From: Metabacillus sp. B2-18
GTDB taxonomy: Bacteria > Bacillota > Bacilli > Bacillales > Bacillaceae
DNA length: 64,000 nt
Direction of reading: 5' to 3'
NCBI RefSeq assembly: GCF_021117275.1
Contig: NZ_CP088245.1
Coordinates: 2,269,501-2,333,500, forward strand
Under the pieces are notes generated by a model. That model was not told the DNA's origin. It worked only from the letters and a program-made list of their open reading frames with translations, and ran no database searches. This document shows positions 1 through 8,696 of the stretch, piece after piece; position 1 is the stretch's first letter, and every line of letters starts with the position of its first letter. The translations under genes and the position numbers were made by a program.

Positions 1-13
1 GTATTGCCTTTTC

Positions 14-46
14 ATCCGCTCAATAAAGATATGAGCGGATTTTTTG
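14..46 (+). terminator. Intrinsic terminator of an upstream gene
   Basis: A 9-bp inverted repeat (positions 14-22 with 32-40) encloses a short loop and is followed by a run of T. It most likely ends a transcript that enters from outside the window, insulating the B12 operon from upstream transcription. Confidence 0.8.
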
Positions 47-180
47 TTCTGTCTAAATGTATAAGGTTTTATGGTTGATAGCTTAGGTATTTTCCATTGG
101 TTTGATGATTGTTTTTATAAAAAGACATATTTCAAGAGACAACCTAATACGTTTAGATGAGTAAATTAAATAGAGTTTTA

Positions 181-345
181 AAGATTAGGTGCACTTCAAC
201 TACTGTAGTGCTTAAAAGGGAAGTCGGTGAAAGTCCGACACGGTACCCGCCACTGTTATGGGAAGCTTTATAGCATAATGTCACTGAATGTAAACGGGAA
301 GACGTTATAAAGCTATGAACCTAAGTCAGGAGACCTGCCTATCTT
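181..345 (+). promoter_or_regulatory. Cobalamin (AdoCbl) riboswitch aptamer
   Basis: The leader contains the elements of the classic cobalamin riboswitch: AGGTGC near 187-192, a GGGAAGTCGGTG core near 218-229, CCGCCACTG near 247-255, and the B12 box AAGTCAGGAGACCTGCC at about 321-337. The P1 helix can form between about 183-190 and 337-345. By family knowledge it senses adenosylcobalamin and lowers expression when the vitamin is plentiful. It directly precedes the corrin biosynthesis operon, with a terminator hairpin in between. I found no convincing sigma-A promoter upstream, although one must exist between about 100 and 175. Confidence 0.93.
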
Positions 346-416
346 TTTATACTGATACCTACGGGCATATAGGTAGACGTGTAGTAGAAAATGCTGGTCA
401 CTTGCGCCATTTTTTA

Positions 417-450
417 ATGCACCTCTGCCTATATAGAGGTGCATTTTTAT
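417..450 (+). terminator. Riboswitch expression-platform terminator
   Basis: A perfect 10-bp stem (417-426 with 435-444) with an 8-nt loop is followed by a T-rich tract. It lies between the cobalamin aptamer and the first gene and is the likely off-switch. The loop and the top of the stem (425-434) are complementary over 10 bases, with one G-U pair, to 367-376 between aptamer and hairpin. That segment could act as an alternative pairing partner. The terminator is seen directly; the switching mechanism is inferred. Confidence 0.85.
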
Positions 451-482
451 TTGAAAAATTTTAATAGATTGGAAGTGTTTAG

Positions 483-866
483 ATGACGACTTGGAATCTA
501 ACAGAAACAAAGCATCATGTACTTATTTGTAACGGAAGCAGCTGTATGAGAAAGGGTGGAGAAGAAGCAACTCAGGCAATCAGAGAAGAAATTACAAACT
601 TAGATTTGGATGCAAGCATTCATACAACAAGAACTCGTTGTAATGGAAGATGCAAAGATGCGTGTGTAATGGTGGTCTATCCGGAGGGAGTTTGGTATAA
701 AGCTGCAACGCCTGAATTAGCTAAAAAGATTGTTACTGAGCATCTTGTAGGTGGAAATGTGGTAGAAGACAGCGTTATTTACACATATGATAAAGATCAT
801 TTTACTGCACCTGAAAATTCAGAGTCGATTAAAGGAATAGTAAAACCGCAAAAGAGTAACGTTTAA
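483..866 (+). CDS. cbiW: CbiW, thioredoxin-like [2Fe-2S] ferredoxin of the anaerobic B12 pathway
   Basis: 127 residues. A (2Fe-2S) ferredoxin-type protein: Cys16 and Cys21 near the N-terminus and Cys53, Cys57, Cys61 in the CNGRCKDAC segment give a cluster-binding pattern of the thioredoxin-like ferredoxin family. In B. megaterium the equivalent gene cbiW is first in the cobI operon, just before cbiH60, as here. By inference it supplies electrons to a redox step of corrin synthesis, probably to the Fe-S domain of CbiH60 next door. It is the first gene after the riboswitch terminator. The ribosome binding site (TTGGAAG) is weak to moderate. The electron acceptor is not shown by sequence. Confidence 0.85.
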   Translation: MTTWNLTETKHHVLICNGSSCMRKGGEEATQAIREEITNLDLDASIHTTRTRCNGRCKDACVMVVYPEGVWYKAATPELAKKIVTEHLVGGNVVEDSVIYTYDKDHFTAPENSESIKGIVKPQKSNV

Positions 867-898
867 TACCGTTATACGTATTGAAAGGAGGAATTTAC

Positions 899-2533
899 TT
901 GCTAGGAAAATTACTTGTGATCGGATTTGGTCCAGGAAGCTTTGAACATATGACAAAAAGGGCTCAAGATGCGATTCAAGAAAGTGACTGTATTATTGGA
1001 TACAAAACATATGTTGAATTAATTCAGGATCTTTTAACAGATCAAGAGATTATTAGTACAGGAATGTCAGAGGAAGTAAGCCGTGCCCAAGCAGCTGTGA
1101 AACTTGCCGAAGAAGGAAAAACAGTAGCTGTCATATCAAGTGGTGATGCTGGAGTGTATGGAATGGCCGGACTTGTTTATGAGGTTTTAATTGAAAAAGG
1201 CTGGTCAGAAGAAACTGGTGTGAGTGTAGAAGTCATTCCGGGTGTTTCGGCAATTAATTCATGTGCATCACTTTTAGGTGCCCCAATTATGCATGATGCA
1301 TGCACAATCAGTCTCAGTGACCATTTAACTCCTTGGGAATTGATTGAAAAGCGTATTGATGCAGCTGCTCAGGCTGATTTTGTTATAACTCTTTATAATC
1401 CTAAAAGTGGTCGTCGAACAAGACAAATACAAGAAGCGCAACGGATTTTATTAAGCTATCGTTCACCATTAACACCTGTTGGACTTGTGAAAAGTGCGTA
1501 TCGTGACAGACAGCATATCGTTATTACAGATCTTGAGCATATGCTCGAGTTTGATATCGGAATGCTTACAACGGTTGTGATTGGAAATTCATCGACATTT
1601 TTATATGACAATAAAATGATTACGCCAAGAGGTTATCAACGTAAGTATACGTTAAATACCACTGAGCAGAGATTAAAGCCACATGAGCGTCTTCGACATG
1701 AAAACGAACCATGGGCATTACATAAAGGTATTAACGATATGCCACCAAATAAAAAAGCAAAAGCAACCAAAGAAAAAGAAAGCTCTTTGCAACTTGCTTT
1801 AGAAGCGTTGCAAAAAGTTAAGGGAGACACAGATCCTTCTATTAACGAAGAAAAGTCTCGAAATTCTGTAAACAACCCGATTACATCGATTTTTGAATTA
1901 GCTGTCAGCCCTGGTATTGCAAATAAAAAATTCACTCCAAAGCAGATGATGACTCTTGCAGAAGTGACCGGGGACGATGGTTCAATGGAGTATACACCAC
2001 ATCATCAAATTCTTTTACGAATTCCGACGAGTGAACCGGAAGTGATCACCGAAAAACTTAAAGAAGTTGGGTTTTTATTAGAACCTATTGGTGATGTTTT
2101 TCAAATCAAGGCTTGTGATTTTTGTGAAGGAGAAAAGAAAGATTCCATTCCATATGCAGAGGAGCTTCATGAAAAGTTAAGCGGGCTAGATTTACCAAAA
2201 GAATTAAAGGTAGGATTTAACGGGTGTGGAATGGCATGTTTTGGTGCTGTGAATGAAGATATCGGAATTATTTTTCGAAAAGGAAAATTTGATTTGTTTT
2301 TAGGAGCCAAAACAGTCGGTCGAACAGCTCATCCTGGTCAACCGGTTGCTGAAGGAATAGAGCCCGAAAAAATCGTCGAAGTGATTGAAAATATTGTTCA
2401 TGAATACAAGGAAAAAGGACATCCAAACGAAAGGTTTTTCAAGTATTTTAAACGTGTTGGTAATGTTCAAGGCTATTCATATAGGGACATGAGTCCAAAA
2501 ATTGAAATTGAACCAGCTCCGTGCGGAGATTAA
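899..2533 (+). CDS. cbiH60: CbiH60, cobalt-factor III C17-methyltransferase fused to an Fe-S domain
   Basis: 544 residues from a TTG start at 899, chosen because AAAGGAGG (884-891) lies 7 bases upstream; the reading frame opens earlier, through the ribosome binding site itself. Residues about 1-240 are a SAM-dependent tetrapyrrole methylase of the CbiH/CobJ type (GFGPGS, SSGDAGVYGMA, VIPGVSAINSCASLLG). These enzymes methylate C17 and contract the ring. A Lys/Glu-rich linker (about 270-320) leads to a nitrite/sulfite-reductase-like domain with CDFC and CGMAC cysteine motifs, typical of a 4Fe-4S site. Ordinary CbiH is about 240 residues; the doubled length matches the B. megaterium CbiH60 form. 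It follows the ferredoxin gene cbiW. Confidence 0.93.
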   Translation: MLGKLLVIGFGPGSFEHMTKRAQDAIQESDCIIGYKTYVELIQDLLTDQEIISTGMSEEVSRAQAAVKLAEEGKTVAVISSGDAGVYGMAGLVYEVLIEKGWSEETGVSVEVIPGVSAINSCASLLGAPIMHDACTISLSDHLTPWELIEKRIDAAAQADFVITLYNPKSGRRTRQIQEAQRILLSYRSPLTPVGLVKSAYRDRQHIVITDLEHMLEFDIGMLTTVVIGNSSTFLYDNKMITPRGYQRKYTLNTTEQRLKPHERLRHENEPWALHKGINDMPPNKKAKATKEKESSLQLALEALQKVKGDTDPSINEEKSRNSVNNPITSIFELAVSPGIANKKFTPKQMMTLAEVTGDDGSMEYTPHHQILLRIPTSEPEVITEKLKEVGFLLEPIGDVFQIKACDFCEGEKKDSIPYAEELHEKLSGLDLPKELKVGFNGCGMACFGAVNEDIGIIFRKGKFDLFLGAKTVGRTAHPGQPVAEGIEPEKIVEVIENIVHEYKEKGHPNERFFKYFKRVGNVQGYSYRDMSPKIEIEPAPCGD

Positions 2534-2553
2534 TAAGGATAGGGGAGAATAGT

Positions 2554-3477
2554 ATGAAAGCAATTTTACTCGTTGGACATGGAAGTCGAGATCATGAAGG
2601 AAACGACCAAGTAAGACAAACAATTGAAGAGTTAAAGCCACAATTAGATTCGGAGCTTTTAGTGGAAACCTGCTTTTTAGAGTTCGAACGACCAACTATT
2701 AATCAAGGTATTCAAACATGTGTAGAAAAAGGGGCAACTAGTGTTTTTGTCATTCCACTAATGCTACTTGCAGCAGGACATTCTAAAATCCATATACCAG
2801 CTGCGATTGATGAAGCGAAGGAAAAGTATCCTCATGTTTCATTTACGTATGGAAGACCTTTTGGCATACATGAAGAAACAATGGAAATTTGTAAAAGCCG
2901 CTTAGAAGAAGTTGGCGAGAAAATCAACGAAGAAGATCCTGAAACAGCTGTTATTTTGTTAGGTCGCGGCGGCAGTGATCCTGATGCAAACAGTGATTTA
3001 TATAAAATTACAAGACTTTTATGGGAAAAGCTACATTATAAGTTTGTTGAACCTGCTTTTATGGGTGTAACAGATCCTTTAATTAAAGAAGGCGTTGAAC
3101 GTTGTGTGAAATTAGGGGCAAAGAGAATTGTTATTTTACCTTATTTTCTATTTACTGGTATTTTAATCAAACGTTTAGAGCACATGATTGAAGAGTTTCA
3201 ACAAGAGTTTCCTGAGGTTGAATTCAAGCTTGCCGGCTATTTTGGCTTTCACTCAAGACTTAAAACCATTATAAAAGATCGAATTCAAGAAGCGTTGCAA
3301 GGTGAAGTAAAAATGAACTGTGATACATGTGTGTACCGAATTGAGGCAATGGAACATATTGATCATCACCACCACCATGATCACGATCATGACCACGGGC
3401 ACCATCATCATCACCATCATCATGACCATGATCATGATAACGAGCACAACCATGAGCCAGAGGTTCAAAAACTATGA
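2554..3477 (+). CDS. cbiX: CbiX, sirohydrochlorin cobaltochelatase (long form, His-rich tail)
   Basis: 307 residues from ATG 2554, preceded by AGGGGAGA; an upstream in-frame GTG at 2521 lies inside cbiH60 and is less likely. Two tandem chelatase domains are visible: ILLVGHGSRD with the metal-ligand His at the start, and VILLGRGGSDPD in the second half. It inserts cobalt into sirohydrochlorin, the first committed step of the early-cobalt pathway. The C-terminus carries a Met254-x-Cys-x-x-Cys motif (MNCDTC) and about 30 residues rich in His and Asp. The B. megaterium CbiXL is reported to hold a 4Fe-4S centre in such an MXCXXC motif. The His tail may store or deliver metal (inference). It overlaps cbiJ by 4 bases. 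Confidence 0.95.
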   Translation: MKAILLVGHGSRDHEGNDQVRQTIEELKPQLDSELLVETCFLEFERPTINQGIQTCVEKGATSVFVIPLMLLAAGHSKIHIPAAIDEAKEKYPHVSFTYGRPFGIHEETMEICKSRLEEVGEKINEEDPETAVILLGRGGSDPDANSDLYKITRLLWEKLHYKFVEPAFMGVTDPLIKEGVERCVKLGAKRIVILPYFLFTGILIKRLEHMIEEFQQEFPEVEFKLAGYFGFHSRLKTIIKDRIQEALQGEVKMNCDTCVYRIEAMEHIDHHHHHDHDHDHGHHHHHHHHDHDHDNEHNHEPEVQKL

Positions 3478-4253
3478 TTCTCTTTTTAGCCGGTACAAGT
3501 GATGCTAGAGCACTAGCATTAACCGTGAAAGAAGCAGGATATAACATTCTTACAACAGTCGTTACAGAGAATGCAGGAAAAGAAATGCAAAAGGTAGGCT
3601 TAGATGTATATGTAGGAAGGCTTACGGATCATGATTTTACAACGATGATTAAAGATCAGGGCTTTCAAGCGATTGTTGACGCTAGTCATCCGTTTGCTGA
3701 GGAAGCTAGCAAAAATGCACTTTTGGGGGCAAAAGCAGCTGGTGTTCCATATATCCGTTATGAGCGGGAATCTCAAGTCTATGAACAAAAAGGGATTGTG
3801 ATGGTTGAAGGCTACGAGGAGGCAGCAGAGGTTGCTGCTGAAAAAAAAGGTGTGATTATGTTAACAACTGGGAGTAAAACTCTTGAAATTTTCACACGTA
3901 GATTACTAGATCTACCGAATACTCGTGTTATTGCAAGGATGCTTCCAAGAAAAGATAATATGGAAAAATGCGAAAAACTTGGCTTTCCTCAAAAAGACAT
4001 CGTCGCGATTCAAGGTCCGTTTTCAAAAGAATTTAACGCAGCTCTTTATAAACAGTACGGAGTAACAACGATGATCACAAAGGAAAGCGGCAAAGCAGGT
4101 TCTGTTGATGAGAAATTAGAAGCAGCTTTGGAGCTTGGTATCGAGACAATTATGATTAAAAGACCAAAAATTCAATATGGTCATGCTTATTCTGACTTTG
4201 AAGGATTACTCAGCCATATTAACAGAATAGTTGATAAAAAATTGGAGGAATAG
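3474..4253 (+). CDS. cbiJ: CbiJ, cobalt-precorrin-6A reductase
   Basis: 259 residues. Family features of CbiJ/CobK are visible: an N-terminal MILFLAGTSDARALA nucleotide-binding start, VDASHPFAEEAS, and YIRYERE. The enzyme reduces the macrocycle of cobalt-precorrin-6A using NAD(P)H in the cytoplasm. Its ATG overlaps the cbiX stop (ATGA), indicating translational coupling. Length is normal for the family. Confidence 0.93.
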   Translation: MILFLAGTSDARALALTVKEAGYNILTTVVTENAGKEMQKVGLDVYVGRLTDHDFTTMIKDQGFQAIVDASHPFAEEASKNALLGAKAAGVPYIRYERESQVYEQKGIVMVEGYEEAAEVAAEKKGVIMLTTGSKTLEIFTRRLLDLPNTRVIARMLPRKDNMEKCEKLGFPQKDIVAIQGPFSKEFNAALYKQYGVTTMITKESGKAGSVDEKLEAALELGIETIMIKRPKIQYGHAYSDFEGLLSHINRIVDKKLEE

Positions 4254-4904
4254 ATGATGGATTTTAAAACAGAATTCAAACCACTTACAGTTCAGCCTCA
4301 AGAAATTGAGGGAATTAGTTTTCAAATGATTGATTCAGAGTTTGGTGATCATAACTTTACCGAAGAACAATATAAGGTTGTCCAACGTGTTGTACACGCC
4401 TCCGCTGATTTTGAATTAGGTCATAGCATGCTTTTTCACGATAAAGCTGTTCAAGCTGGTATTAACGCTATTCGTAATGGTGAACAAGTATATGCGGATG
4501 TTCAAATGATTTTAGGCGGCGTCAGTAAGCCAAGAATTGAAAAACATGGCGGTGGTGTACATGTTTACATTTCAGACCCAGACGTCATGGAGGAAGCAAA
4601 GCGTTTAAACACAACTCGTGCGATTATTTCTGTTAGAAAAGCGATTAAACAGTTTGACGGAGGAATTTTTGCGATTGGTAATGCACCAACAGCTCTACTT
4701 GAATTAATTCGGTTAATTAAGGAAGGTGAAGCTAAACCAAGCCTAGTCATTGGTCTGCCTGTTGGTTTCGTATCAGCACCGGAATCAAAAGAAGAATTAG
4801 CAAAATTAGACGTACCATTCATTACGAATGTAGGTAGAAAAGGTGGTAGTACCGTTACGGTTGCAGCGTTAAACGCAATCTCTCTTCTTGCAGATAAGGA
4901 ATAA
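4254..4904 (+). CDS. cbiC: CbiC, cobalt-precorrin-8 methylmutase
   Basis: 216 residues, with two adjacent ATG codons (4254, 4257) behind TTGGAGGAA; either could be used. It moves the C11 methyl group to C12 to give cobyrinic acid. Family signatures include VQRVVHASADFELG near residues 43-56, with the catalytic His in VHASAD, and IGLPVGFVSAPESK near the C-terminus. It starts immediately after the cbiJ stop codon and lies 3 bases before cbiD. Confidence 0.95.
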   Translation: MMDFKTEFKPLTVQPQEIEGISFQMIDSEFGDHNFTEEQYKVVQRVVHASADFELGHSMLFHDKAVQAGINAIRNGEQVYADVQMILGGVSKPRIEKHGGGVHVYISDPDVMEEAKRLNTTRAIISVRKAIKQFDGGIFAIGNAPTALLELIRLIKEGEAKPSLVIGLPVGFVSAPESKEELAKLDVPFITNVGRKGGSTVTVAALNAISLLADKE

Positions 4905-4907
4905 ACG

Positions 4908-6044
4908 ATGAACGGAAAAACCAAAAAAAAAGACAAAAGTGAAATGCGCTCCGGTTATACAACAGGTGCATGTGCAACGGCGACGACCAAAGCCGCATTA
5001 CTCTCATTAATTACAGGTGAGCCTCAAATGGAGAGCACGATTTATTTACCTGTTGGAAAATTTGCGACATTTGTCATGGAAAGTTGCACAGTAGAAGCAA
5101 ACGTTGCTGAAGCCGGAACAATTAAAGATGCCGGAGATGATCCAGATGCAACACATGGAGCTCAGATCATATCGACTGTTTCTTGGAGTGAAACACCAGG
5201 CATTACACTAGATGGCGGAATCGGCGTTGGTCGGGTCACAAAAGAAGGTCTCCCTGTCCCAGTTGGCGAAGCAGCGATTAACCCTGTACCAAGAAAAATG
5301 ATTCTTGAAACAGCAGCGGAGGTCCTTCAAAACCATAACATTACAAGAGGAATCACGATCATTATTTCTGTTCCTGATGGAGAGAAAATGGCCGAAAAAA
5401 CATTAAACAAACGACTTGGTATTATTGGTGGAATTTCAATATTAGGAACAAGAGGCACTGTTATTCCATTTTCAAGCTCCGCTTATATGGCGAGTATTGT
5501 TCAAGCGGTTAGTGTGGCACGAGCAGGCGAATGTGAGCATGTAGTGATTACAACGGGTGGCCGCAGTGAGAAGTATGCGATGCAGCAATATCCGGAGCTT
5601 CCTGAAGAAGCCTTTATTGAAATGGGTGATTTTGTAGGGTTCACTCTAAAGCAATGTAAGAAACAAGGAATCAAAAAGGTTTCTCTTGTTGGAATGATGG
5701 GGAAATTTTCAAAGGTAGCTCAAGGTGTGATGATGGTCCACTCAAAAAGTGCACCAGTTGATTTTGATTTTCTCGCAAATGTTGCTGTTGCTGCTGGTGT
5801 AAAAGATGAAAAATTAATTGATGAAATAAAGCAAGCCAATACCGCATCACAAGTTGGAGATTTGATGGCAGAGAATGGTGTTGATGATTTTTTCACCATA
5901 CTTTGTGAAAATTGCTGTCTTTCAGGTTTAAAAGAAATTGGCGGCGGAATCTCAATAGAAACGAGTTTGTACACAATGAAAGGTGCATTGCTTGGAAAGG
6001 CAGGTAAACATGACGAAGAAAATGAAAGTAATTGGAATCGGTGA
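4908..6044 (+). CDS. cbiD: CbiD, cobalt-precorrin-5B C1-methyltransferase
   Basis: 378 residues. N-terminal [19 protein letters not shown] and the internal [16 protein letters not shown] are diagnostic for CbiD, the C1 methylase of the anaerobic route, which is unrelated to the other B12 methylases. It acts with S-adenosylmethionine on cobalt-precorrin-5B after CbiG has opened the lactone. Its presence marks the oxygen-independent pathway. The last 35 bases overlap the start of cbiET in another frame. Confidence 0.95.
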   Translation: MNGKTKKKDKSEMRSGYTTGACATATTKAALLSLITGEPQMESTIYLPVGKFATFVMESCTVEANVAEAGTIKDAGDDPDATHGAQIISTVSWSETPGITLDGGIGVGRVTKEGLPVPVGEAAINPVPRKMILETAAEVLQNHNITRGITIIISVPDGEKMAEKTLNKRLGIIGGISILGTRGTVIPFSSSAYMASIVQAVSVARAGECEHVVITTGGRSEKYAMQQYPELPEEAFIEMGDFVGFTLKQCKKQGIKKVSLVGMMGKFSKVAQGVMMVHSKSAPVDFDFLANVAVAAGVKDEKLIDEIKQANTASQVGDLMAENGVDDFFTILCENCCLSGLKEIGGGISIETSLYTMKGALLGKAGKHDEENESNWNR

Positions 6045-7218
6045 TGATGGCAAACAAAGCCTGCTTCCAGTTTATGAAAAATGGATTTATGAGAGTGATA
6101 TTCTCGTAGGAGGAGAACGACAACTTTCATTTTTCAAAGATTTTACTGGTGAAAAGAAAGTCATAAAAGGTGGCCTTTCTTCACTCGTAAGTGACTTAGA
6201 AAAGGAAAACCGCAAAATTGTTGTCCTTGCATCAGGTGATCCTCTTTTTTATGGAATAGGGAGCTATCTTGCAAAAAAACTGGATGTTGAGGTTTATCCT
6301 TATTTAAGCTCTTTACAACAAGCCTTTGCTAGAATGAATGAAAGCTGGCAGGATGCCTACATCACTAGTCTACATGGCAGAAGTATAAAAGGTCTTGTGC
6401 AAAAAATTAATGGAAAAGAAAAAATTGCTCTTCTAACAGATGAGGAGAATAGCCCTTCTCAAATCGCTCGCTATCTACGTTCCTTTGGAGTTTCAGAATA
6501 TAAGGCATTTGTTGCTGAAAATCTTGGTGGTGAACAAGAGCGCTGTGCTTTTTACAGCTTAGAAGAGCTTGAGAATATGGAGTTCTCTCCACTCAATGTT
6601 GTTATTTTGAAAAAAACATCTGAAGTGAAATCTTGGACTATAGGCATTGATGATGAAGAATTTCATCAAAGAAAGCCTGAAAAAGGTCTTTTAACTAAAA
6701 AAGAAATAAGAACACTTAGCTTAAGTGAATTGAAGCTTTCAAAAAACAGTGTTGTCTGGGATATCGGTACTTGCACAGGTTCTGTTGCCATTGAAGCTTG
6801 TTTAATTGCAAATGAAGGACAAGTATTTGCCATTGAAAAAAATGATCACGACTTAGAGAATTGTCGGTTAAATATGCAGAAATTCAGAACAGATTTTACG
6901 GTTGTTCAAGGAAAAGCTCCCGAACACTTAGAAGCATTCCCTAATCCAGATGCTATTTTCATTGGTGGAACAGCTGGTGGCATGGAAGAAATTCTGAAGG
7001 TTTGCTGTTCACGACTTAACAAGGGTGGAAGAATTGTGCTAAATGCAGTCACCATTGAAAATTTATATCAAGCGGTTGAAGGTTTCAAGCGTAACGGTTT
7101 TGAGGTCAACATAACACTCTCACAAATTTCAAGAAGTAAACCAATATTAAATCTTACGCGTTTTGATGCGTTGAACCCGATCTATATTATCACTGCTCAA
7201 CATAAGGAAGGGGAATAA
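6010..7218 (+). CDS. cbiET: CbiET, cobalt-precorrin-7 C5-methyltransferase / C15-methyltransferase (decarboxylating)
   Basis: 402 residues from ATG 6010, with GGAAAGG about 9 bases upstream; an earlier in-frame GTG at 5983 would extend further into cbiD. A CbiE-type methylase (about 1-200; [21 protein letters not shown]) is fused to a CbiT-type Rossmann methyltransferase (about 220-400; [29 protein letters not shown]). Together they methylate C5 and C15 and remove the acetate side-chain carboxyl of ring C. The fusion is also found in B. megaterium. It overlaps cbiD. Confidence 0.94.
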   Translation: MTKKMKVIGIGDDGKQSLLPVYEKWIYESDILVGGERQLSFFKDFTGEKKVIKGGLSSLVSDLEKENRKIVVLASGDPLFYGIGSYLAKKLDVEVYPYLSSLQQAFARMNESWQDAYITSLHGRSIKGLVQKINGKEKIALLTDEENSPSQIARYLRSFGVSEYKAFVAENLGGEQERCAFYSLEELENMEFSPLNVVILKKTSEVKSWTIGIDDEEFHQRKPEKGLLTKKEIRTLSLSELKLSKNSVVWDIGTCTGSVAIEACLIANEGQVFAIEKNDHDLENCRLNMQKFRTDFTVVQGKAPEHLEAFPNPDAIFIGGTAGGMEEILKVCCSRLNKGGRIVLNAVTIENLYQAVEGFKRNGFEVNITLSQISRSKPILNLTRFDALNPIYIITAQHKEGE

Positions 7219-7221
7219 AAA

Positions 7222-7923
7222 ATGGTAGGAACTCTTTATGGCTTAGGCGTTGGACCTGGAGATCCAGAGCTTTTAACGGTAAAAGCTTTTCGAACGTTAA
7301 AAGAAGCACCAGTTATCGCCTATCCGAAAAAACGAAAGGGCAGCAAAAGCTACGCCCATCGCATAATTGATGTATACATAACACCAGGGGAAAAGGAAAT
7401 GTTAGGCCTTGTGTTTCCGATGACAAAGGATCCGGAGATTTTAGAGCGCGAATGGTCACATACGGTTGATCTTGTGTGGGATAAGCTTAAAACAGGCAAG
7501 GATGTTGCATTTGTTACAGAAGGTGATCCCCTTTTATATAGTACGTTTATTCATATGATGAATCTTGTGAAAGAACGCTACCCAGAAGTGAATATTCAAA
7601 CCGTTCCCGGTATTTCTTCCATAAATGGTGCAGCTTCACGTTTAGGCATTGCCTTAGCAGAGGGAGATGATCATGTGGCGATTATTCCTGCAAGAGATGA
7701 CTATGAAGCAATGAAAAAAGCAATCGTTGAAAATGATTGTGTTATTTTCATTAAAGTAGCTAAAGTGATTGATTTAATGCTAAAAATTCTACGTGAATTA
7801 GATCTACTCGAAAAAGCATCTGTTGTAACAAAGGTAACATCGGATGAAGAAATCATCTGGGACATTCGTGAATTAGATCGTGCAGAGCTGGAATATTTAA
7901 CGTTAATGGTGGTGAGAAAATAA
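7222..7923 (+). CDS. cbiL: CbiL, cobalt-factor II C20-methyltransferase
   Basis: 233 residues. The tetrapyrrole methylase fold shows as GLGVGPGDPELLTVKA at the N-terminus, FVTEGDPLLYSTF near residue 100 and VPGISSINGAASRLG near residue 135. By family it adds a methyl at C20 after cobalt insertion. The ATG follows AAGGAAGGGG. The TAA stop overlaps the cbiF ATG by one base, suggesting coupled translation. Confidence 0.94.
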   Translation: MVGTLYGLGVGPGDPELLTVKAFRTLKEAPVIAYPKKRKGSKSYAHRIIDVYITPGEKEMLGLVFPMTKDPEILEREWSHTVDLVWDKLKTGKDVAFVTEGDPLLYSTFIHMMNLVKERYPEVNIQTVPGISSINGAASRLGIALAEGDDHVAIIPARDDYEAMKKAIVENDCVIFIKVAKVIDLMLKILRELDLLEKASVVTKVTSDEEIIWDIRELDRAELEYLTLMVVRK

Positions 7924-8696
7924 TGAAAATCACAATTATTGGAGCCGGTCCGGGAGATCCTGATTTAATTACTGTTAAAGGCTTAAAGCTGCTTCAGGAA
8001 GCTGATGTTGTCCTCTATGCAGATTCATTAGTAAGCAGTGAACTAATTGAGAAGGCAAAGCCTGAGGCCGAAGTGATTAAAACAGCAGGCATGCATTTAG
8101 AGGAAATGGTTGAGGTAATGGTTGATCGCGTCCAAGAGAGTAAAAAGGTCGTGCGTGTTCATACAGGTGACCCGGCTGTATATGGTGCGATTATGGAGCA
8201 AATTGCGATTCTAAATAAACAAGATGTTCACGTTGAAATCATTCCTGGAGTAAGCTCGGTTTTTGCTTCAGCTGCAGCTTTAGGTGCTGAGCTAACCATT
8301 CCTGAGTTAACACAAACCGTTATTCTTACCCGTGCAGAAGGACGAACGCCTGTTCCTGATGCTGAAAAATTAAAGGATCTAGCGAAACATAACTGTACAA
8401 TAGCACTATTTTTAAGTGCAACACTTACGAAAAAAATTGTAAAAGAATTTTTAGATGCAGGCTGGAGCAAGGATACACCAGTTGGGGTTGTATACAAAGC
8501 AACATGGCCTGATCAAAAAATTGTTCGTTCCACACTTGAGCATCTTGATGATGATATGCGTAAAAACGGCATTCGTAAACAAGCAATGATTCTAGCAGGC
8601 TGGGCACTTGATCCTGATATTCATCATAAAGATTTTAAATCAAAGCTTTATGATAAAGCATTCACTCATGGCTATCGTAAAGGAGTGAAAGAATGA
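7923..8696 (+). CDS. cbiF: CbiF, cobalt-precorrin-4 C11-methyltransferase
   Basis: 257 residues. Methylase motifs IIGAGPGDPDLITVKG, VHTGDPAVYGAIMEQ and IPGVSSVFASAAALGAELT identify CbiF/CobM, which methylates C11. Start and stop overlap cbiL (1 base) and cbiG (4 bases). The C-terminal KSKLYDKAFTHGYRKG is typical of the family. Confidence 0.95.
   Translation: MKITIIGAGPGDPDLITVKGLKLLQEADVVLYADSLVSSELIEKAKPEAEVIKTAGMHLEEMVEVMVDRVQESKKVVRVHTGDPAVYGAIMEQIAILNKQDVHVEIIPGVSSVFASAAALGAELTIPELTQTVILTRAEGRTPVPDAEKLKDLAKHNCTIALFLSATLTKKIVKEFLDAGWSKDTPVGVVYKATWPDQKIVRSTLEHLDDDMRKNGIRKQAMILAGWALDPDIHHKDFKSKLYDKAFTHGYRKGVKE

Noticed and set aside
3253..3547. Open frames on the minus strand and in other plus frames across the His-codon run of cbiX
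   Set aside because: They are shadows of the CAY-rich His/Asp tail, with extreme composition and no ribosome binding sites.
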